From: Pseudomonadota bacterium
Lineage (GTDB): Bacteria > Pseudomonadota > Alphaproteobacteria > Rhodobacterales > Rhodobacteraceae
DNA: 64,000 nt
Reading direction: 5' to 3'
Assembly: GCA_018240425.1 (NCBI GenBank)
Contig: JAFEFU010000062.1
Span: 1 to 64,000 of the forward strand
The translations under genes were made by a program, and so were the position numbers. Each line of letters starts with the position of its first letter. Position 1 is the stretch's first letter. Below are positions 26,217-35,268 of this stretch, one piece after another. Under the pieces are notes generated by a model that saw only the letters and a program-made list of their open reading frames with translations, did not search any database and was not told where the DNA came from.

Positions 26217-26906
26217 TCAGGCCCGCTTGCGGCGGGCGAGCGCGCCCAGCCCGCCAAGGCCCGCCATCAGCATCAGCCCCGCCGCCGGCAGCGGCACCGG
26301 CGCCACCGAAACCGAGGCCAGCGCCCCGTCGGCCGCGCCCTGCAGGTCGTTGGTCAGGCCCATGTAGATGGTGATCGACCTGGTCTTGGTCCCGAGCGTC
26401 GACAGGGCCGCATAACCGGCGCGGAAGGTCTTGCCGGGGATGTTGGCCAGATCGGTCGCTGCCACCGAGAAGATCGTGCCGTCGGTCAGCTTGGCAAAGC
26501 CGACTTCGCCGGGCGCGCCGGTCTTGCGCTGGTTGTAGAGGTCAAGGAACGAGATGCCGGTGAACAGGACCGGCTTGGCGAAGGTGATCGTCACCGCCTC
26601 CATCCCGGCCGCGATGCTGGTGATCTCGTCATCGTTGCGCTGCTTGTCAAATTTGCTGCGCACCCCGTAGCCGTCGGTCTGGAAGGCGAGGCCGGTCCCC
26701 GCCAGCGACGCCAGCGAATCCTGCCCGTCGAACTTCTGCGCATTGTTCAGCGTGCCGACGTTCGAGGTCATCGCCCAGGACGTGCCGGCGATGGTGCCGG
26801 TGGTGCCGGTCTTGAATGCGGTGAAGTCGATGGTCGCCGCCGAGGCCGGCAAGGCAACCGATGTCAGCAGCGCCGCGACCACAAATCCCTTTGTCATTTT
26901 CGTCAT
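26217..26906 (-). CDS. VPLPA-CTERM secreted surface protein
   Basis: A 229-residue secreted protein. The N-terminus is a Sec signal ending ALPASA near residue 23. The body is rich in Thr/Gly/Ala (residues 24-200) with no enzyme motif. The C-terminus has the sorting tail VPLPAAGLMLMAGLGGLGALARRKRA: a VPLPA motif, a hydrophobic helix and a basic end. This PEP-CTERM-like tail is processed by an exosortase in many Rhodobacteraceae. The ATG at 26904-26906 has AGGGACAGGG upstream. It is a single gene; no exosortase is nearby. Confidence 0.85.
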   Translation of the reverse strand: MTKMTKGFVVAALLTSVALPASAATIDFTAFKTGTTGTIAGTSWAMTSNVGTLNNAQKFDGQDSLASLAGTGLAFQTDGYGVRSKFDKQRNDDEITSIAAGMEAVTITFAKPVLFTGISFLDLYNQRKTGAPGEVGFAKLTDGTIFSVAATDLANIPGKTFRAGYAALSTLGTKTRSITIYMGLTNDLQGAADGALASVSVAPVPLPAAGLMLMAGLGGLGALARRKRA

Positions 26907-26947
26907 ACCCTGTCCCTGCGAGTCAAAACACAATTCACCCTGCCCCC

Positions 26948-26975
26948 AAAATACCACTCAGCCGCCCGAATTCAA
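26948..26975 (-). promoter_or_regulatory. Candidate sigma-70 promoter for the VPLPA gene
   Basis: On the minus strand TTGAAT, a 16-base spacer and TATTTT lie about 42 bases upstream of the ATG, in an AT-richer stretch. Each hexamer matches consensus at four of six positions. The 271-base gap 26907-27177 otherwise shows no gene; it must also hold the rnr promoter. Confidence 0.4.
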
Positions 26976-27177
26976 TCGTCTTTATGCCGCAATTTTGCCA
27001 CTGTCCCTTTTTCGTCAACGGTCACGGCAAATCTGTGTCATCCTTCCGCGATTGGCTCGCCTTGGCGCGACAATCACGCCGAATCACCGTTTCGTGAAGC
27101 GCGCCACGGCCGCCGTAAGCGCCCGGATTGTCGCCATTTCCACATGACGGCCCCGTCGCGCCATGCTACGGCGGGGC

Positions 27178-29430
27178 ATGGCACGCATTCCCTCACGAGA
27201 TGAAATCCTGCAATGGGTCGCCGAGAATCCCGGCCAGGCGGCCCGCCGCGACATCGCCAAGGCCTTTGGCCTGAAGGGCGCCGAGCGGATCGAGTTGAAG
27301 CGGATTTTGAAGGAGATGGAAGGCGACGGCGCCCTTGAACGGCGGCGCAAGACCGTCCGCGAGACAGGGGATCTGCCTCCGGTCGCCGTTCTGGTGATCG
27401 ACCGCCCCGACCGCGACGGCGATCTCTTCGCCCGCCTGCTTGACTGGCAGGGCGAGGGCCCGGCGCCGCGCATCCTCTATCTGGCGCGAAAGGCCGACGC
27501 GGCGCTTGCGGCAGGCGACCGCATCCTTGCCCGCCTTGCCCCGGTGAAGGCCCCGGACCATCAGTACGAGGCCCGCCTGATCCGCAAGATCGGCACCAAC
27601 CCGGTCCGCATCCTCGGACTGTTCCGCAAGACGGCCGAGGGCGGGCGCATCCTCCCGGTGGACAAGGGTGCCGACAAGGAATGGCTGGTCGCCGCCGACG
27701 CCACCCAGGGGGCCCGCGACGGCGAACTGGTCGAGGCCGAGCTGGCGGGGCCCAAGGCCCGCCTTGGCCTGCCGCGCGCCCGCATCGTCGAGCGGCTGGG
27801 CGATCCCGGCGCCCCGCGCGCCGTGTCGCTGATCGCCATCCACCAGCACGGCATCCCCGACCATTTCCCCGACGCCGCCATCGCCGAGGCCGACGCGATG
27901 GCCGCCGCCCCCCTGGGCGCGCGCGAAGATCTGCGCGGCCTTCCCTTCCTGACCATCGACCCCGCCGACGCCCGTGACCGCGACGATGCCGTTCATGCCC
28001 ACCCCGACGACGACCCGGCCAATCCCGGCGGCCATATTCTCTGGGTGGCGATCGCCGATGTCGCCCATTACGTCACCCCGCAGTCGGCGCTGGACCGCGA
28101 GGCGCGCAACCGCGGCAATTCCACCTATTTCCCCGACCGGGTGGTGCCGATGCTGCCCGACCGGCTGTCGAACGATCTCTGTTCCCTGCATGAAAACGCC
28201 GACCGGCCGGTGCTGGCGGTCTGCATGATTCTCGACGCCCGCGGCCAGAAGCGCAGCCACCGCTTCACCCGTGCCCTGATCCGTTCCGCCGCGGCACTGG
28301 CCTACGAGGAGGTGCAGGCGACGCGAGACGGCGCGCCCAACCCCCGCACCCTGCCGCTCGCGGACCAGATCGGCGCGCTTTATGCCGCCTACGAGGCGCT
28401 GAAGCAGGCCCGCGACGCCCGCCAGCCCCTTGACCTCGACCTGCCCGAGCGGCGGATCGAACTGTCGCCCGAGGGCCGCGTCACCTCGGTCGCCTTCAAG
28501 GAGCGGCTTGACGCCCACCGGCTGATCGAAGAGGCGATGATCCTCGCCAATGTCTCGGCGGCGGAGGAACTGATCCGCCTGCGCCGGCCGCTGTTGTTCC
28601 GCGTGCACGAGGAGCCCAGCCCCGAAAAGATCGACGCCCTGCGCGAGACCGCCGAGGCCGCGGGCTTCACCCTGGCGAAGGGCCAGGTGCTGAAAACCTC
28701 GTCCCTCAACCGGCTTCTGGCCCAGTCGCAGGGCACCGAGTTCGACGAGCTGATGAACGTCACCATGCTGCGCGCCATGACCCAGGCCTATTACAACCCG
28801 CAGAACTTCGGCCATTTCGGTCTGGCGCTGACCAATTACGCGCATTTCACCTCGCCCATCCGCCGCTATTCCGACCTGATCGTGCACCGGGCGCTGATCT
28901 CGGGGCACGGCTGGGGCAAGGACGGGCTGTCGGTCGCCGACATCGAGATGCTGGACGAGACCGCCCAGCAGATCTCGGATACCGAGCGGCGCAGCATGGC
29001 GGCCGAGCGTGACACGACCGACCGCTATCTTGCCGCCTACCTCGCCGACCGGGTGGGGGCCGAGTTCTCGGGCCGCATCAGCGGCGTCGCCCGGTTCGGC
29101 CTGTTCGTGCGGCTGGACGAGACCGGCGCCGACGGGCTGGTGCCCATACGCAGCCTGGGGCGCGAGTTCTTCCATTTCGACGCCGACAGCCAGTCCCTGA
29201 CCGGAGCCGATACCGGCACCGTGATCCGGCTGGGCCAGCGCGTCACCGTGCGGCTGGCCGAAGCGGTGCCGGTGACGGGCGGGCTGATGCTGGAACTCTT
29301 GGAGATCGAGGGCGGAGCCATGCCCGGCGGGCCTGCCGCGCGGCCTGGGCGGCGGCTGCCGCGCAAGCCGGGTCTGGCCAAGGCCAAGGCCGCGAAACTC
29401 AAGCGCAAGGTCGAGCGGCGTCGGCGCTGA
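27178..29430 (+). CDS. rnr: Ribonuclease R
   Basis: A 750-residue 3'-5' exoribonuclease of the RNB family. Order: an N-terminal winged helix (about 1-65), cold-shock domains, the RNB catalytic domain with TIDPADARDRDDAV (about residues 260-275, the metal-binding aspartates), the HFTSPIRRYSDLIVHR signature near residue 560, an S1 domain (about 620-705) and a Lys/Arg-rich tail. It degrades structured RNA and aids quality control. The ATG at 27178 is preferred to 27163 because it opens directly on the helix. Confidence 0.94.
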   Translation: MARIPSRDEILQWVAENPGQAARRDIAKAFGLKGAERIELKRILKEMEGDGALERRRKTVRETGDLPPVAVLVIDRPDRDGDLFARLLDWQGEGPAPRILYLARKADAALAAGDRILARLAPVKAPDHQYEARLIRKIGTNPVRILGLFRKTAEGGRILPVDKGADKEWLVAADATQGARDGELVEAELAGPKARLGLPRARIVERLGDPGAPRAVSLIAIHQHGIPDHFPDAAIAEADAMAAAPLGAREDLRGLPFLTIDPADARDRDDAVHAHPDDDPANPGGHILWVAIADVAHYVTPQSALDREARNRGNSTYFPDRVVPMLPDRLSNDLCSLHENADRPVLAVCMILDARGQKRSHRFTRALIRSAAALAYEEVQATRDGAPNPRTLPLADQIGALYAAYEALKQARDARQPLDLDLPERRIELSPEGRVTSVAFKERLDAHRLIEEAMILANVSAAEELIRLRRPLLFRVHEEPSPEKIDALRETAEAAGFTLAKGQVLKTSSLNRLLAQSQGTEFDELMNVTMLRAMTQAYYNPQNFGHFGLALTNYAHFTSPIRRYSDLIVHRALISGHGWGKDGLSVADIEMLDETAQQISDTERRSMAAERDTTDRYLAAYLADRVGAEFSGRISGVARFGLFVRLDETGADGLVPIRSLGREFFHFDADSQSLTGADTGTVIRLGQRVTVRLAEAVPVTGGLMLELLEIEGGAMPGGPAARPGRRLPRKPGLAKAKAAKLKRKVERRRR

Positions 29431-29511
29431 GCCGCCGCCGGCGCGCGCGGTTCTTTCCTGGCGTGTCAAAGCCCGCTAGGGTTCGCCGAAAGAGCAACAG
29501 GCGGTTTCCCC

Positions 29512-30768
29512 ATGCGTTCCCATCTGGCCGGTCTGGTCCTGGCATTTGCCGGCGGCGAAGCCCTGGCGGTCAATCCGGCCCCGCCGCCGCCACTGGCAGG
29601 ACATCAGATGACCGACGGACCCGAGCATATTTTCACCGCAGGCTCCGAAGCCGGATTCGAGCACTGGCTGGATGGCTTCCGCGCCCGCGCCAGGGCGCAC
29701 GGGATCAGTGCCGCGGTCATCCGGGCGGCGTTCGCCCATGTGGCCTATGACCCGGCGGTGATCGAGAAGGACCGCAACCAGGGTGAATTCGTCAAGCCGA
29801 TCTGGGAATATCTCGACCGGGCGGTGTCTGACGAACGGGTGGCCAACGGCCGCGCCGCGCTGAAGCGTCATGCCCGGCTGCTGGAGCGGATCGAGGCCAC
29901 CTATGGCGTCGACAAGGAAGTGGTGGTCGCGGTCTGGGGGCTGGAAAGTTCCTATGGCGAGAACCGGGGCAACCTGCCCCTGGTGCAGTCGCTGGCCACC
30001 CTGGCTTATGACGGCCGGCGCGGGGCCTTCTTCGAACAGCAGCTGATCGCGGCATTGAAGATCATCCAGGCCGGCAATGTCCGGCCCGAGGACATGACCG
30101 GAAGCTGGGCGGGCGCAATGGGCCATACCCAGTTCATCCCGACCTCCTACCTTGCCTTCGCCGTCGATTTCACCGGCGACGGGCGGCGCGACATCTGGTC
30201 GGACGATCCGGCGGACGCGCTGGCCTCGACCGCGTCCTATCTGGCCCGATCGGGCTGGAAGGTCGGGCGCCGCTGGGGGGTCGAGGTGCAACTGCCCGCC
30301 AATTTCGACCTGGGCCTGGCCGGTCATGGCCACCACAAGTCGGCGGCGGACTGGGCGGCGCTCGGCGTGCGCGGCATGGACGGACGGCCTGTGGCCGAGC
30401 CGGGGCCGGCCTCGATCCTGCTGCCGGCTGGCGCGCGCGGCGCGGCCTTCATGATCTTTCCTAATTTTCGGGCAATCGAGAAGTACAACGCCGCCGATGC
30501 CTATGTGATCGCCGTGGGTCACCTGTCCGACCGGCTGAAGGGCGGCGGGCCGATCGTGGCCGGCTGGCCGCGCGACGACCGTGCCCTTTACCTGGCCGAG
30601 CGGCGGGAATTGCAGGAACGGCTGACAGCGGCGGGGTTCGACACCGGCGGTGCCGATGGCCGGATCGGCCCCAGGACCATCGCCGCGATCCGGGCCTTCC
30701 AGCGCAGCATCGGCGAGCGGCCCGACGGTTACGCGAGCCTCGACATCCTCAAGCGGCTGCGCGGCTGA
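29512..30768 (+). CDS. Lytic murein transglycosylase, MltB-like, with peptidoglycan-binding domain
   Basis: A 418-residue envelope enzyme that cleaves glycan strands to 1,6-anhydro products. The N-terminus is a short hydrophobic signal (LAGLVLAFAGGEALA). The MltB-type (GH103) domain shows the catalytic glutamate in VWGLESSYGE near residue 145 and the pair GAMGHTQFIPTSYLAFAVDFTGDG. The C-terminal 60 residues form a PG_binding_1 domain (LQERLTAAGFDTGGADGRIG). It stands alone, followed by a palindrome before convergent gabT. Confidence 0.92.
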   Translation: MRSHLAGLVLAFAGGEALAVNPAPPPPLAGHQMTDGPEHIFTAGSEAGFEHWLDGFRARARAHGISAAVIRAAFAHVAYDPAVIEKDRNQGEFVKPIWEYLDRAVSDERVANGRAALKRHARLLERIEATYGVDKEVVVAVWGLESSYGENRGNLPLVQSLATLAYDGRRGAFFEQQLIAALKIIQAGNVRPEDMTGSWAGAMGHTQFIPTSYLAFAVDFTGDGRRDIWSDDPADALASTASYLARSGWKVGRRWGVEVQLPANFDLGLAGHGHHKSAADWAALGVRGMDGRPVAEPGPASILLPAGARGAAFMIFPNFRAIEKYNAADAYVIAVGHLSDRLKGGGPIVAGWPRDDRALYLAERRELQERLTAAGFDTGGADGRIGPRTIAAIRAFQRSIGERPDGYASLDILKRLRG

Positions 30769-30793
30769 AGGCAGCCCCCGCGCTTTCGGGACG

Positions 30794-30830
30794 CTTTGGC
30801 CGGGATGAAAGTCTATCAACCCGGCCAAAG
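30794..30830. terminator. 11-bp inverted repeat between transglycosylase and gabT
   Basis: CTTTGGCCGGG and its exact complement are separated by 15 bases, midway between the two convergent stops (30768 and 30850). No U-run is present on either strand, so termination by this structure is probable but not certain. Confidence 0.5.
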
Positions 30831-30849
30831 GAGTATGTGCGCGACGACC

Positions 30850-32127
30850 TCAGGCGGCGCGCGCCGCCCGGATCGCCTCGTCCAACTTGCCGAGCGCCTC
30901 GGTGAACACGCCATCCTGGATGGTCAGCGGCGACAGGAAGCGGATGACGTTGCCATGCACGCCGCAGGTCAGCAGCAGAAGGCCGCGCGCCAGCGCCTCG
31001 ACCCGCACCCGATTGGCGAAGTCGGCCGAGGGCTTGCCGGTTTTGGCGTCCTTGAACTCGACCGCGTTCATGAAGCCGGGGCCGCGGATGTCCGCGATTT
31101 CCGGTACCTCGTCGCGCAGCATCTCGAGATGCTGCTTGAGGCGCGAACCAAGCTGGTTGGCGCGGTCGCAAAGCCCTTCTTCCTCGATGACATCCAGAAC
31201 CGCATTTGCCGCCGCGATCCCGATGGGCGAGCCGCCATAGGTGCCGCCCAGCCCGCCGGGGCCGGGGGCGTCCATGATCTCGGCCCGGCCGGTGACGGCG
31301 GCGAGCGGGAAGCCGCCGGCAAGCGCCTTGGCCATCGTCATCAGGTCGGGCTGCACCTCGTGATGTTCCATCGCGAACATCTTGCCGGTCCGGGCAAAGC
31401 CGGTCTGCACCTCGTCGGCGATGAGAAGGATCCCGTGTTCGTCGCAGATCGCGCGCAGCGCCTTGAAGAACTCGCGCGGCGCCTCGTAGAAGCCGCCTTC
31501 GCCCTGCACGGGTTCGAGGATGATCGCCGCGACCCGCTTGGGGTCGACATCGGCCTTGAAGAGATAGTTCAGCGTGTCCAGCGACTGTTCGACCGAAACG
31601 CCATGCAGCGGCACCGGGAAGGGCACATGGAACACGTCGTTCGGCATGGCGCCGAAGCCGACCTTGTAGGGCACGACCTTGCCGGTCAGCGCCATGCCCA
31701 TGAAGGTGCGGCCGTGGAAGGCGCCGGTAAAGGCGATCACCGCCTGCCGGCCGGTGGCGGCACGGGCGATCTTGATGGCGTTCTCGACCGCCTCGGCGCC
31801 GGTGGTGACGAAGATCGACTTCTTTTCGCCCTTGATCGGCACCATCGCGTTCAGCCGTTCGGCCAGTCGCACATAATTCTCATAGGGAACGACCTGGTGG
31901 CAGGTGTGGGTGAAATGGTCGATCTGGTCCTTGACCGCCGCGACCACCTTGGGGTGGCGATGGCCGGTGTTCACCACCGCGATCCCGGCGGCGAAGTCGA
32001 TATAGCGGTTGCCTTCCTTGTCCCAGATCTCGGCGTTCTCGGCCTTGTCCACATAGATCTGCGTCATCACTCCGACACCGCGCGACATGGCGGCCTTGCG
32101 GCGGGCTTCGATTTCGGCGTTCTTCAT
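30850..32127 (-). CDS. gabT: 4-aminobutyrate aminotransferase
   Basis: A 425-residue class III PLP aminotransferase converting GABA and 2-oxoglutarate to succinate semialdehyde and glutamate. It shows FAAGIAVVNTGHRHPKVV near residue 45, the phosphate loop VTTGAEAVENAIKIAR near residue 108, LIADEVQTGFARTGK near residue 235 with the PLP-binding aspartate, and the Schiff-base lysine in TMAKALAGGFPLAAV near residue 265. An ornithine or putrescine substrate cannot be fully excluded. The XRE-cupin regulator is divergent, a layout typical of PuuR-like control of amine catabolism. Confidence 0.9.
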   Translation of the reverse strand: MKNAEIEARRKAAMSRGVGVMTQIYVDKAENAEIWDKEGNRYIDFAAGIAVVNTGHRHPKVVAAVKDQIDHFTHTCHQVVPYENYVRLAERLNAMVPIKGEKKSIFVTTGAEAVENAIKIARAATGRQAVIAFTGAFHGRTFMGMALTGKVVPYKVGFGAMPNDVFHVPFPVPLHGVSVEQSLDTLNYLFKADVDPKRVAAIILEPVQGEGGFYEAPREFFKALRAICDEHGILLIADEVQTGFARTGKMFAMEHHEVQPDLMTMAKALAGGFPLAAVTGRAEIMDAPGPGGLGGTYGGSPIGIAAANAVLDVIEEEGLCDRANQLGSRLKQHLEMLRDEVPEIADIRGPGFMNAVEFKDAKTGKPSADFANRVRVEALARGLLLLTCGVHGNVIRFLSPLTIQDGVFTEALGKLDEAIRAARAA

Positions 32128-32198
32128 CGGCGATCCCCCAAGCTGGCCCCGCGAGAGCAGACAGGCCGTTGCGAATTTTGCTCAATATCATATATACT

Positions 32199-32223
32199 GA
32201 CGACAAATAAATTTATCTTCGTC
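32199..32223. promoter_or_regulatory. AT-rich palindromic element between gabT and its regulator
   Basis: A perfect 10-bp palindrome ATAAATTTAT (32207-32216) is flanked by GACGA and TCGTC as an outer inverted repeat. It lies in the 138-base divergent gap, just after the AT-rich block 32185-32197. It is a good candidate operator for the XRE-cupin regulator acting on both promoters (inference). Confidence 0.45.
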
Positions 32224-32265
32224 GCGGCGGGGCTGCAAGCCCTTTCGCAGCCACCGGGGGTGCGG

Positions 32266-32829
32266 ATGAGTTTCGACACGGGCGCGCGGCTGAAGGCCGA
32301 ACGGGAGGCGCGGAAACTGTCGCAGCGCCAGCTGGCGGCGGTCGCCGGGGTGACGGCGGCGATGATCTCGATGATCGAGCAGAACCGCACCAGCCCCTCG
32401 ATCGCCACGATGAAGAAGATCCTGTCGGGCCTGAACATGCCGCTCAGCGCCTTTTTCGCCGAGGACGAGCCGCCGGCGACCAAGTGGCACTTCACCCCCG
32501 ATGAGTTCCGCGAAATCACGCCCCCCGCCTCAGGTGCCGGACCCGGCATCCGCTTTCTGCGCCTGGGCCAGGCCATCGACAGCGCGCTTCTGGTCCTGTC
32601 CGAGACCTACCCGCCCGGCGCCGACACCGGCCCCGAGCTTTACAGCCACGAGGCCGAGGAGGCCGGCATCGTCCTTGAAGGCCAGATCGAGATCACGGTC
32701 GGCAGCGAATCCCGGATCCTGCACAAGGGTGACGGCTACCATTTCAACAGCCGCCTGCCGCACCGGTTCCGCAATCCCGGCCGCGAGGAATGCCGCATCG
32801 TCAGCGCCAGCACCCCGCCCACGTTCTGA
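32266..32829 (+). CDS. XRE-cupin transcriptional regulator (PuuR-like)
   Basis: A 187-residue regulator. An N-terminal helix-turn-helix of the XRE type (about 6-62; LSQRQLAAVAGVTAAMISMIEQNRTSPS) is joined to a C-terminal cupin (about 115-182; HEAEEAGIVLEGQIEITV and HKGDGYHFNSRLPHRFRN) that probably binds a small ligand or metal. PuuR-type members repress putrescine/GABA genes, which agrees with divergent gabT. The ATG at 32266 begins the helix-turn-helix; the much longer open frame upstream is antisense to gabT. thpR starts one base after its stop. Confidence 0.9.
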   Translation: MSFDTGARLKAEREARKLSQRQLAAVAGVTAAMISMIEQNRTSPSIATMKKILSGLNMPLSAFFAEDEPPATKWHFTPDEFREITPPASGAGPGIRFLRLGQAIDSALLVLSETYPPGADTGPELYSHEAEEAGIVLEGQIEITVGSESRILHKGDGYHFNSRLPHRFRNPGREECRIVSASTPPTF

Positions 32830-32830
32830 G

Positions 32831-33373
32831 ATGCGCGCCTTCCTGGCCATCGACCTGCCCGACGAGGCCGCAGCGCGGCTGGCCGACCTTCAGGCCCGGC
32901 TGCGCGTGGGTCATGCCGTGCCACCGGAGAACCTGCACCTGACCGTGGCCTTCCTGGGCGAACAGGGGGACGGGGCGCTGGAAGAGCTGCATTTCCTGCT
33001 GGAACGGCTGCCGGCCCGCCCGTTCACCCTGTCCTTCGGTCCGCTGGCCTGCTTCGGCGGTGGTGCGCCCCGGTCGCTCCACGCCGAGATCCGTCCGACG
33101 CCGGAACTGGCGGCGCTGCACCGGCAGGTCATGGGCGCCCTGCATTCGGCCGGGATCGAGACCGAGCGGCGGCGGTTCCGGCCGCATGTGACCCTTTCCC
33201 GCCTGCCGCCGCGGATGACAGCCGAGGAAAACGCGGCACTCGTCCGCTATCTTGCGACGTTCGCGGCCGCGCCCCTGCCCGATTTCACGGCAGCGTCGCT
33301 GACGCTCTACCGATCGACCCTGCGGCCGGAGGGCGCGGTCCATGACATGCTTGCGGACTATCCGTTCGGCTGA
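32831..33373 (+). CDS. thpR: RNA 2',3'-cyclic phosphodiesterase
   Basis: A 180-residue 2H phosphoesterase. Both catalytic H-x-T motifs are present: NLHLTVAFLGE near residue 38 and RPHVTLSRLP near residue 118. The N-terminus MRAFLAIDLPDE is typical. The enzyme opens 2',3'-cyclic phosphates and shows ligase activity in vitro; its cellular role is unclear. It starts one base after the regulator stop, so it is co-transcribed with a gene of seemingly unrelated function. Confidence 0.92.
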   Translation: MRAFLAIDLPDEAAARLADLQARLRVGHAVPPENLHLTVAFLGEQGDGALEELHFLLERLPARPFTLSFGPLACFGGGAPRSLHAEIRPTPELAALHRQVMGALHSAGIETERRRFRPHVTLSRLPPRMTAEENAALVRYLATFAAAPLPDFTAASLTLYRSTLRPEGAVHDMLADYPFG

Positions 33374-33382
33374 GGCGCCGCG

Positions 33383-33868
33383 TCAGGCCAGATGGGCGCG
33401 AAAGGCGCGGACCACCTGTTCATAGACCGCGCGCTTGAAGGGCACGATGGCCGCGATCATCTCGTCGGCATCGATCCACTTCCAGTGCGAGAATTCGGGA
33501 TGTTCGGTGGCGATGTCGATCTGCCCGTCGCGTCCGAGAAAGCGGTAGAGGAACCATTTCTGCCGCTGGCCGCGATAGCGCCCGCCCCAGACCTTGCCCA
33601 GAAGGTCGGCGGGCAGGTCGTAGGTGATCCAGTGATGGGTCTTGCCGACGAACTCGACCAGATCGGCGGTGATCCCCGTCTCCTCGCGCAGCTCGCGCAG
33701 GGCGGCGGCGCGCGGCTTTTCGCCGTCGTCGATGCCGCCCTGCGGCATCTGCCAGGCCGGGCTGTCGCTGTCCCGGCGCTGGCCGGCGAAGATCAGCCCC
33801 TGCGGGTTGACAAGGACGACGCCCACACAGGGCCGGTAGGGCAGGGCTTGCGGATCGCTGGCACTCAT
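33383..33868 (-). CDS. rppH: RNA pyrophosphohydrolase
   Basis: A 161-residue Nudix enzyme that removes pyrophosphate from mRNA 5' ends and starts decay. It has [21 protein letters not shown] at the N-terminus and the Nudix box [23 protein letters not shown] near residue 45-67, plus the RppH-type tail with WKWIDADEM. The ATG at 33866-33868 is preferred over an in-frame upstream start because the domain begins there. It is the last gene of gpmI-envC-ctpA-rppH, 35 bases after ctpA. Confidence 0.92.
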   Translation of the reverse strand: MSASDPQALPYRPCVGVVLVNPQGLIFAGQRRDSDSPAWQMPQGGIDDGEKPRAAALRELREETGITADLVEFVGKTHHWITYDLPADLLGKVWGGRYRGQRQKWFLYRFLGRDGQIDIATEHPEFSHWKWIDADEMIAAIVPFKRAVYEQVVRAFRAHLA

Positions 33869-33903
33869 CGTCGAACGGGGCCGGTCGCCCGGCCCCCTCC
33901 TCC

Positions 33904-35265
33904 TCATTCGGCGGGCTTGATGACGGTCAGGCCCTTGAGGATATCGACCGCATAGGCCAGCTGGTAATCGTCCTGCCGGCGCTTGGCGGCCTCTTCGGCC
34001 TGGGCCTGTTCTTCCTTGTAGACCTTCTTTTCGTCGTCGGTCATCGAATCGTTGGTCAGCGATCCGCGCAGGTCGGCTTCGGAGCGCAGTTGGTTGTCTG
34101 CACCGTTGTCCGCGCCGCCGTCCGCGCCCGCCTTGGCGGCATCCTTGGCCGCATCCGGCTTGGGCTGTTCGACCACGATGTCGGGCGAGATGCCGAGCGC
34201 CTGGATCGAGCGGCCCGAGGGCGTGTAGTAGCGCGCCGTGGTCAGGCGCATGGCGGCGTCGCCCTTCAGGGGGATCACGGTCTGGACCGAGCCCTTGCCG
34301 AAGCTCTTGGTGCCGACCACGATCGCCCGGTGGTGGTCCTGAAGCGCGCCGGTCACGATTTCCGAGGCCGAGGCCGAGCCGCCGTTGATGAGGACGACGA
34401 TCGGCTTGCCCTGGGCCAGATCGCCCGGCGTCGCGTTGAACCGTTCGGTGTCCTGCGGGTTGCGCCCGCGGGTCGAGACGATCTCGCCCTTGTCGAGGAA
34501 GGCGTCCGAGACGGCGATGGCCTGGTTCAAGAGCCCGCCGGGGTTGTTGCGCAGGTCGATGACAAAGCCGTCGACCTTGTCCATGCCGCCCGCGTCCGCG
34601 ACCGCCTTCTTGATCCCGGCCTCGAGGTCGGGGAAGGTCTGGTCGCTGAAGGTGGTGATGCGCAGGACGACGGCATTGTCCTCGACCTTGGCCTTGACCG
34701 CGGCGATCTTGATCGTGTCGCGGGTCAGGGTCACGTCAAAGGGCTGGTCGACCCCCTTGCGGGCGATGGTGATTGTGATTTCCGATCCGACCGGGCCGCG
34801 CATCTTGTCGACCGCCTGATCCAGCGTCAGGCCGACCATGCTTTCGCCGTTGACCTTGGTGATGTAGTCGCCGGTCTGGATTCCGGCCGCCGCCGCCGGG
34901 GTGCCGTCGATGGGCGAGACCACCTTGATGACGCCTTCTTCCTGCGTCACCTCGATCCCGAGGCCGCCGAACTCGCCGTGGGTCTGCTCGCGCATCGCGG
35001 CGAAGTCCTCGGCATTCATGTAGTTGGAATGGGGATCGAGCGAGGTTAGCATCCCGTTGATCGCGGCCTCGATCAGCTTTTTCGGATCGACCGGCTCGAC
35101 ATACTGGGCGCGGATCCGCTCGAAAATGTCGCCGAACAGGTCCAGCTGTTCATAGACCGAGTCGGGTTTCTTGGTTTCTTCCGCGACCAGCGGCCCGGCG
35201 ACCTGCGTGGTCAGCAGGACGCCAAGCAGCGTCCCGCCAAGCGCCGAGCAGAGAAATTTCTTCAT
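33904..35265 (-). CDS. ctpA: C-terminal processing peptidase (S41 family)
   Basis: A 453-residue periplasmic serine protease. A signal/anchor (about 1-25) is followed by a helical cap ([21 protein letters not shown]), a PDZ domain (about 95-175), and the S41 catalytic core with serine in [11 protein letters not shown] near residue 300 and lysine in [12 protein letters not shown] near residue 325. The C-terminal 60 residues are charged and disordered-looking. CtpA proteases trim or degrade envelope hydrolases, and its direct linkage to the EnvC-like gene (three bases) supports joint control of wall hydrolysis. Confidence 0.93.
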   Translation of the reverse strand: MKKFLCSALGGTLLGVLLTTQVAGPLVAEETKKPDSVYEQLDLFGDIFERIRAQYVEPVDPKKLIEAAINGMLTSLDPHSNYMNAEDFAAMREQTHGEFGGLGIEVTQEEGVIKVVSPIDGTPAAAAGIQTGDYITKVNGESMVGLTLDQAVDKMRGPVGSEITITIARKGVDQPFDVTLTRDTIKIAAVKAKVEDNAVVLRITTFSDQTFPDLEAGIKKAVADAGGMDKVDGFVIDLRNNPGGLLNQAIAVSDAFLDKGEIVSTRGRNPQDTERFNATPGDLAQGKPIVVLINGGSASASEIVTGALQDHHRAIVVGTKSFGKGSVQTVIPLKGDAAMRLTTARYYTPSGRSIQALGISPDIVVEQPKPDAAKDAAKAGADGGADNGADNQLRSEADLRGSLTNDSMTDDEKKVYKEEQAQAEEAAKRRQDDYQLAYAVDILKGLTVIKPAE

Positions 35266-35268
35266 TGC

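Noticed and set aside
27193-29469. A 758-codon open frame antisense to rnr
   Set aside because: Its translation is unstructured Gly/Ala/Gln-rich sequence with no motif, while rnr on the plus strand has all RNB and S1 features.
30796-32265. Long in-frame extension upstream of the XRE-cupin regulator
   Set aside because: It runs antisense through gabT; the helix-turn-helix begins right at ATG 32266.
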